Source of the DNA: G001797105 sp964528155
GTDB taxonomy: Bacteria; Chloroflexota; Anaerolineae; Anaerolineales; E44-bin32
Direction of reading: 5' to 3'
Length of the DNA stretch: 6,698 nt
Assembly: GCA_964528155.1 (NCBI GenBank)
Contig: CAZGRL010000175.1
Span: 1 to 6,698 of the forward strand
This document shows, one piece after another, positions 5,399 to 6,698 of this stretch. A program made the position numbers and the translations under genes. The notes below the pieces were generated by a model. That model ran no database searches and was not told where the DNA came from. It worked only from the letters and a program-made list of their open reading frames with translations. The first letter of the stretch is position 1, and each line of letters opens with the position of its first letter.

Positions 5399-6388
5399 TT
5401 GCCACAATCTCGGAGCCGGCTGCGGAAAATCCTGTTCACCCTCGTCGACCTGTATGCGGCGGGAATGATCGGGTACCTCGTCCTGCGACCGATTAACGCC
5501 ATTAGGTGGTTGTGGCCGGTTGTCGCCATCGGTACGTTCCTTCATCTAGTATTGTTACCGGCCATCCCGCTTTTCCTGCTTGCTCTGTTGCTCAAGAGTT
5601 GGCGCTCGAGCGTGCTGCTCGGCATCGGCGCGGCTGCTTATCTCTTGCAGTTCGGAGGGCTGTTCCTTCCTGGGCCCAGTCGCTCGAACTCGACGAGCCA
5701 GCTTACAGTCATGACCTACAACACCGCCCAAGGGAGGGCGGAGTGGGATGGTCTGGAAAGGGCTATCCGGGAATCGGGCGCTGACATTGTGGCAATCCAG
5801 GAAAGCGTCGACGAGCAAGTTCCGCTTTACCGGCGAGACCTGTCGGATCTCTATCCCTACCAGGCGTTCTACGACTCCGGGGTGGATGGCATCGGAATGC
5901 TCAGCCGGTTTCCATTTGAAGAAGAAGGAGTGCAATATCTCGCAAGCTGGCGGGCTTATCTGATCGCTGATGTGGAGGTCGGAGGCCGCACGCTGACCGT
6001 CATCAGCGCCCATCCGCCGGTCATGCTGTTCGGCCCTGGTGGGCCGGCGGGCGGAGGCCGCGCCGACTACGGGATGCTGGCAGATCTGGCCATGGAGCGA
6101 GGGAATACGATCGTGGCCGGAGACCTCAACCTCACGGATCAGGACGAGGGATACTCAACCATCATCAAGCGCGGACTGGCCGACGCGCGGCGAGAGGTCG
6201 GTTTCGGTTTTGGGTTGACCTTCCCAACGGAACTTAACACTCTCAAGCTGCCCCCGCTGATTCGAATCGACTACATTCTGACCACGCCCGATCTCCAACC
6301 CATCGAAACCTGGGTGGGCCAGGACGGCGGCTCGGACCACCTGCCCGTCCTGGCCACGATCGGCTGGACGGAATCTGACGGGGGGTGA
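5399..6388 (+). CDS. Membrane-anchored endonuclease/exonuclease/phosphatase family protein (VanJ-like architecture)
   Basis: From TTG at 5399 the protein has 329 residues. Three hydrophobic segments (about 9-31, 38-65 and 71-91) are followed by a complete EEP-fold domain from about 102, probably facing outside. The metal and catalytic motifs are all present: N108 in MTYNT, E135 in AIQES, H205 in SAHPP, D242 and N244 in GDLN, D291 in RIDYI, and D313-H314 in SDHLP. The same layout of about three N-terminal helices plus an EEP domain is known from VanJ, a Streptomyces teicoplanin-resistance protein reported to hydrolyse undecaprenyl pyrophosphate, and from YafD-type proteins. A lipid-phosphate or nucleic-acid phosphoesterase is therefore likely; the substrate cannot be told from sequence. 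An upstream ATG at 5162 would add 79 residues that do not look like protein. The gene ends with TGA and converges on the right-edge WD40 gene. Confidence 0.85.
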   Translation: MPQSRSRLRKILFTLVDLYAAGMIGYLVLRPINAIRWLWPVVAIGTFLHLVLLPAIPLFLLALLLKSWRSSVLLGIGAAAYLLQFGGLFLPGPSRSNSTSQLTVMTYNTAQGRAEWDGLERAIRESGADIVAIQESVDEQVPLYRRDLSDLYPYQAFYDSGVDGIGMLSRFPFEEEGVQYLASWRAYLIADVEVGGRTLTVISAHPPVMLFGPGGPAGGGRADYGMLADLAMERGNTIVAGDLNLTDQDEGYSTIIKRGLADARREVGFGFGLTFPTELNTLKLPPLIRIDYILTTPDLQPIETWVGQDGGSDHLPVLATIGWTESDGG

Positions 6389-6451
6389 CTCCTGGACGGA
6401 GGCCTGAAGCTATGATCCGGCCTGGGAGCGCCGCTTCGCCGGCTTCTTCAT

Positions 6452-6698
6452 CTACGGCACCACACCCCACATGCTGACTACGCCCGCGTCGGAGGCACTC
6501 ACCAACCTTTGGCCATCCGGGGAGAACTCCACGCTCCACATCCGGCCTCCAGGGCCCTCGAGTGTGGCCACAGGCTCGCCTGTCGCCGTGTCCCACAACC
6601 GGATGGTCCCGTCGGCCGAGGCGCTGGCCAGCACGCTGCCGTCGGGTGCGTAGGCCACGTCGTACACCCAGTCGGTGTGACCTTCCAGGGACGCCACC
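6452..6698 (-). CDS. C-terminal fragment of a WD40-repeat protein (runs off right edge)
   Basis: The frame is open from the right window edge to a TAG at 6454-6452 and encodes about 81 residues. Two classical WD40 repeats are visible: LEGHTDWVYDVAYAPDGSVL with ASASADGTIRLWD, then a second with WSVEFSPDGQRLVSASDAG ending SMWGVVP. A GTG lies at 6697-6695, but it falls within the final strand of a preceding repeat, so it is not the start; the gene continues outside the window. The repeats are closer to the GH-WD consensus than those of the WD40 lipoprotein at 4079-5068, so this is a different gene, not the other half of that one. It converges with the phosphatase-family gene, leaving 63 bases between the stops and no clear terminator. 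Confidence 0.85.
   Translation of the reverse strand, partial: VASLEGHTDWVYDVAYAPDGSVLASASADGTIRLWDTATGEPVATLEGPGGRMWSVEFSPDGQRLVSASDAGVVSMWGVVP

Noticed and set aside
6389..6451. Terminator between the phosphatase-family gene and the right-edge WD40 gene
   Set aside because: Only a five-pair stem (CCGGC / GCCGG) with a long loop and no clean T-run could be drawn.
1..6698. CRISPR array, tRNA, rRNA or complete insertion sequence
   Set aside because: No regularly spaced direct repeats, no tRNA-like cloverleaf and no transposase or paired terminal inverted repeats were seen on reading both strands.

Overview
The window is GC-rich and looks like a fragment of a monoderm-type bacterium, most likely Chloroflexota (Anaerolineae-like). 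This rests on two secreted or lipid-anchored proteins with long Thr/Pro-rich linkers after the signal peptide, abundant extracytoplasmic WD40 propellers, and a WXG100 gene with an extended C-terminus. The lineage is inferred from style; no phylogenetic marker is present. TGA, TAG and TAA all occur as natural stops, so the code looks standard.

Layout, left to right. Positions 1-85 (-) hold the first 28 codons of an exported or membrane protein that runs off the left edge, with its own ribosome binding site and a plausible promoter. Positions 292-2284 (-) form a two-gene operon. The first gene encodes a 346-residue protein with an N-terminal WXG100 domain. Nineteen bases later comes a 310-residue protein that appears to contain two copies of one domain, a possible EspG-like chaperone or cognate partner. 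Positions 2285-2743 are a divergent intergenic region with a TATAAT box facing left and a near-consensus sigma-70 promoter (TTGCAC-17-TATAAT) facing right. Positions 2744-3502 (+) encode a lipoprotein of unknown function. Positions 3537-3839 (+) carry a decayed DUF559 (Vsr-like) endonuclease fragment.

Positions 3836-5068 (-) encode a WD40 lipoprotein interrupted by one in-frame TGA at 4079-4081: six repeats precede the stop and two more follow it in the same frame. Positions 5399-6388 (+) encode a membrane-anchored endonuclease/exonuclease/phosphatase family protein of VanJ-like architecture, probably starting at TTG. Positions 6452-6698 (-) are the 3' end of a second WD40 gene that runs off the right edge.

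The common theme is the cell surface: a type VII secretion substrate module, two lipoproteins, a membrane-anchored phosphatase-type enzyme and repeat propellers. No secretion ATPase or other ESX machinery gene, RNA gene, CRISPR array or complete mobile element is visible. The most notable points are the long WXG100 protein with its duplicated-domain partner, the single-stop break in the WD40 gene, and the DUF559 remnant.
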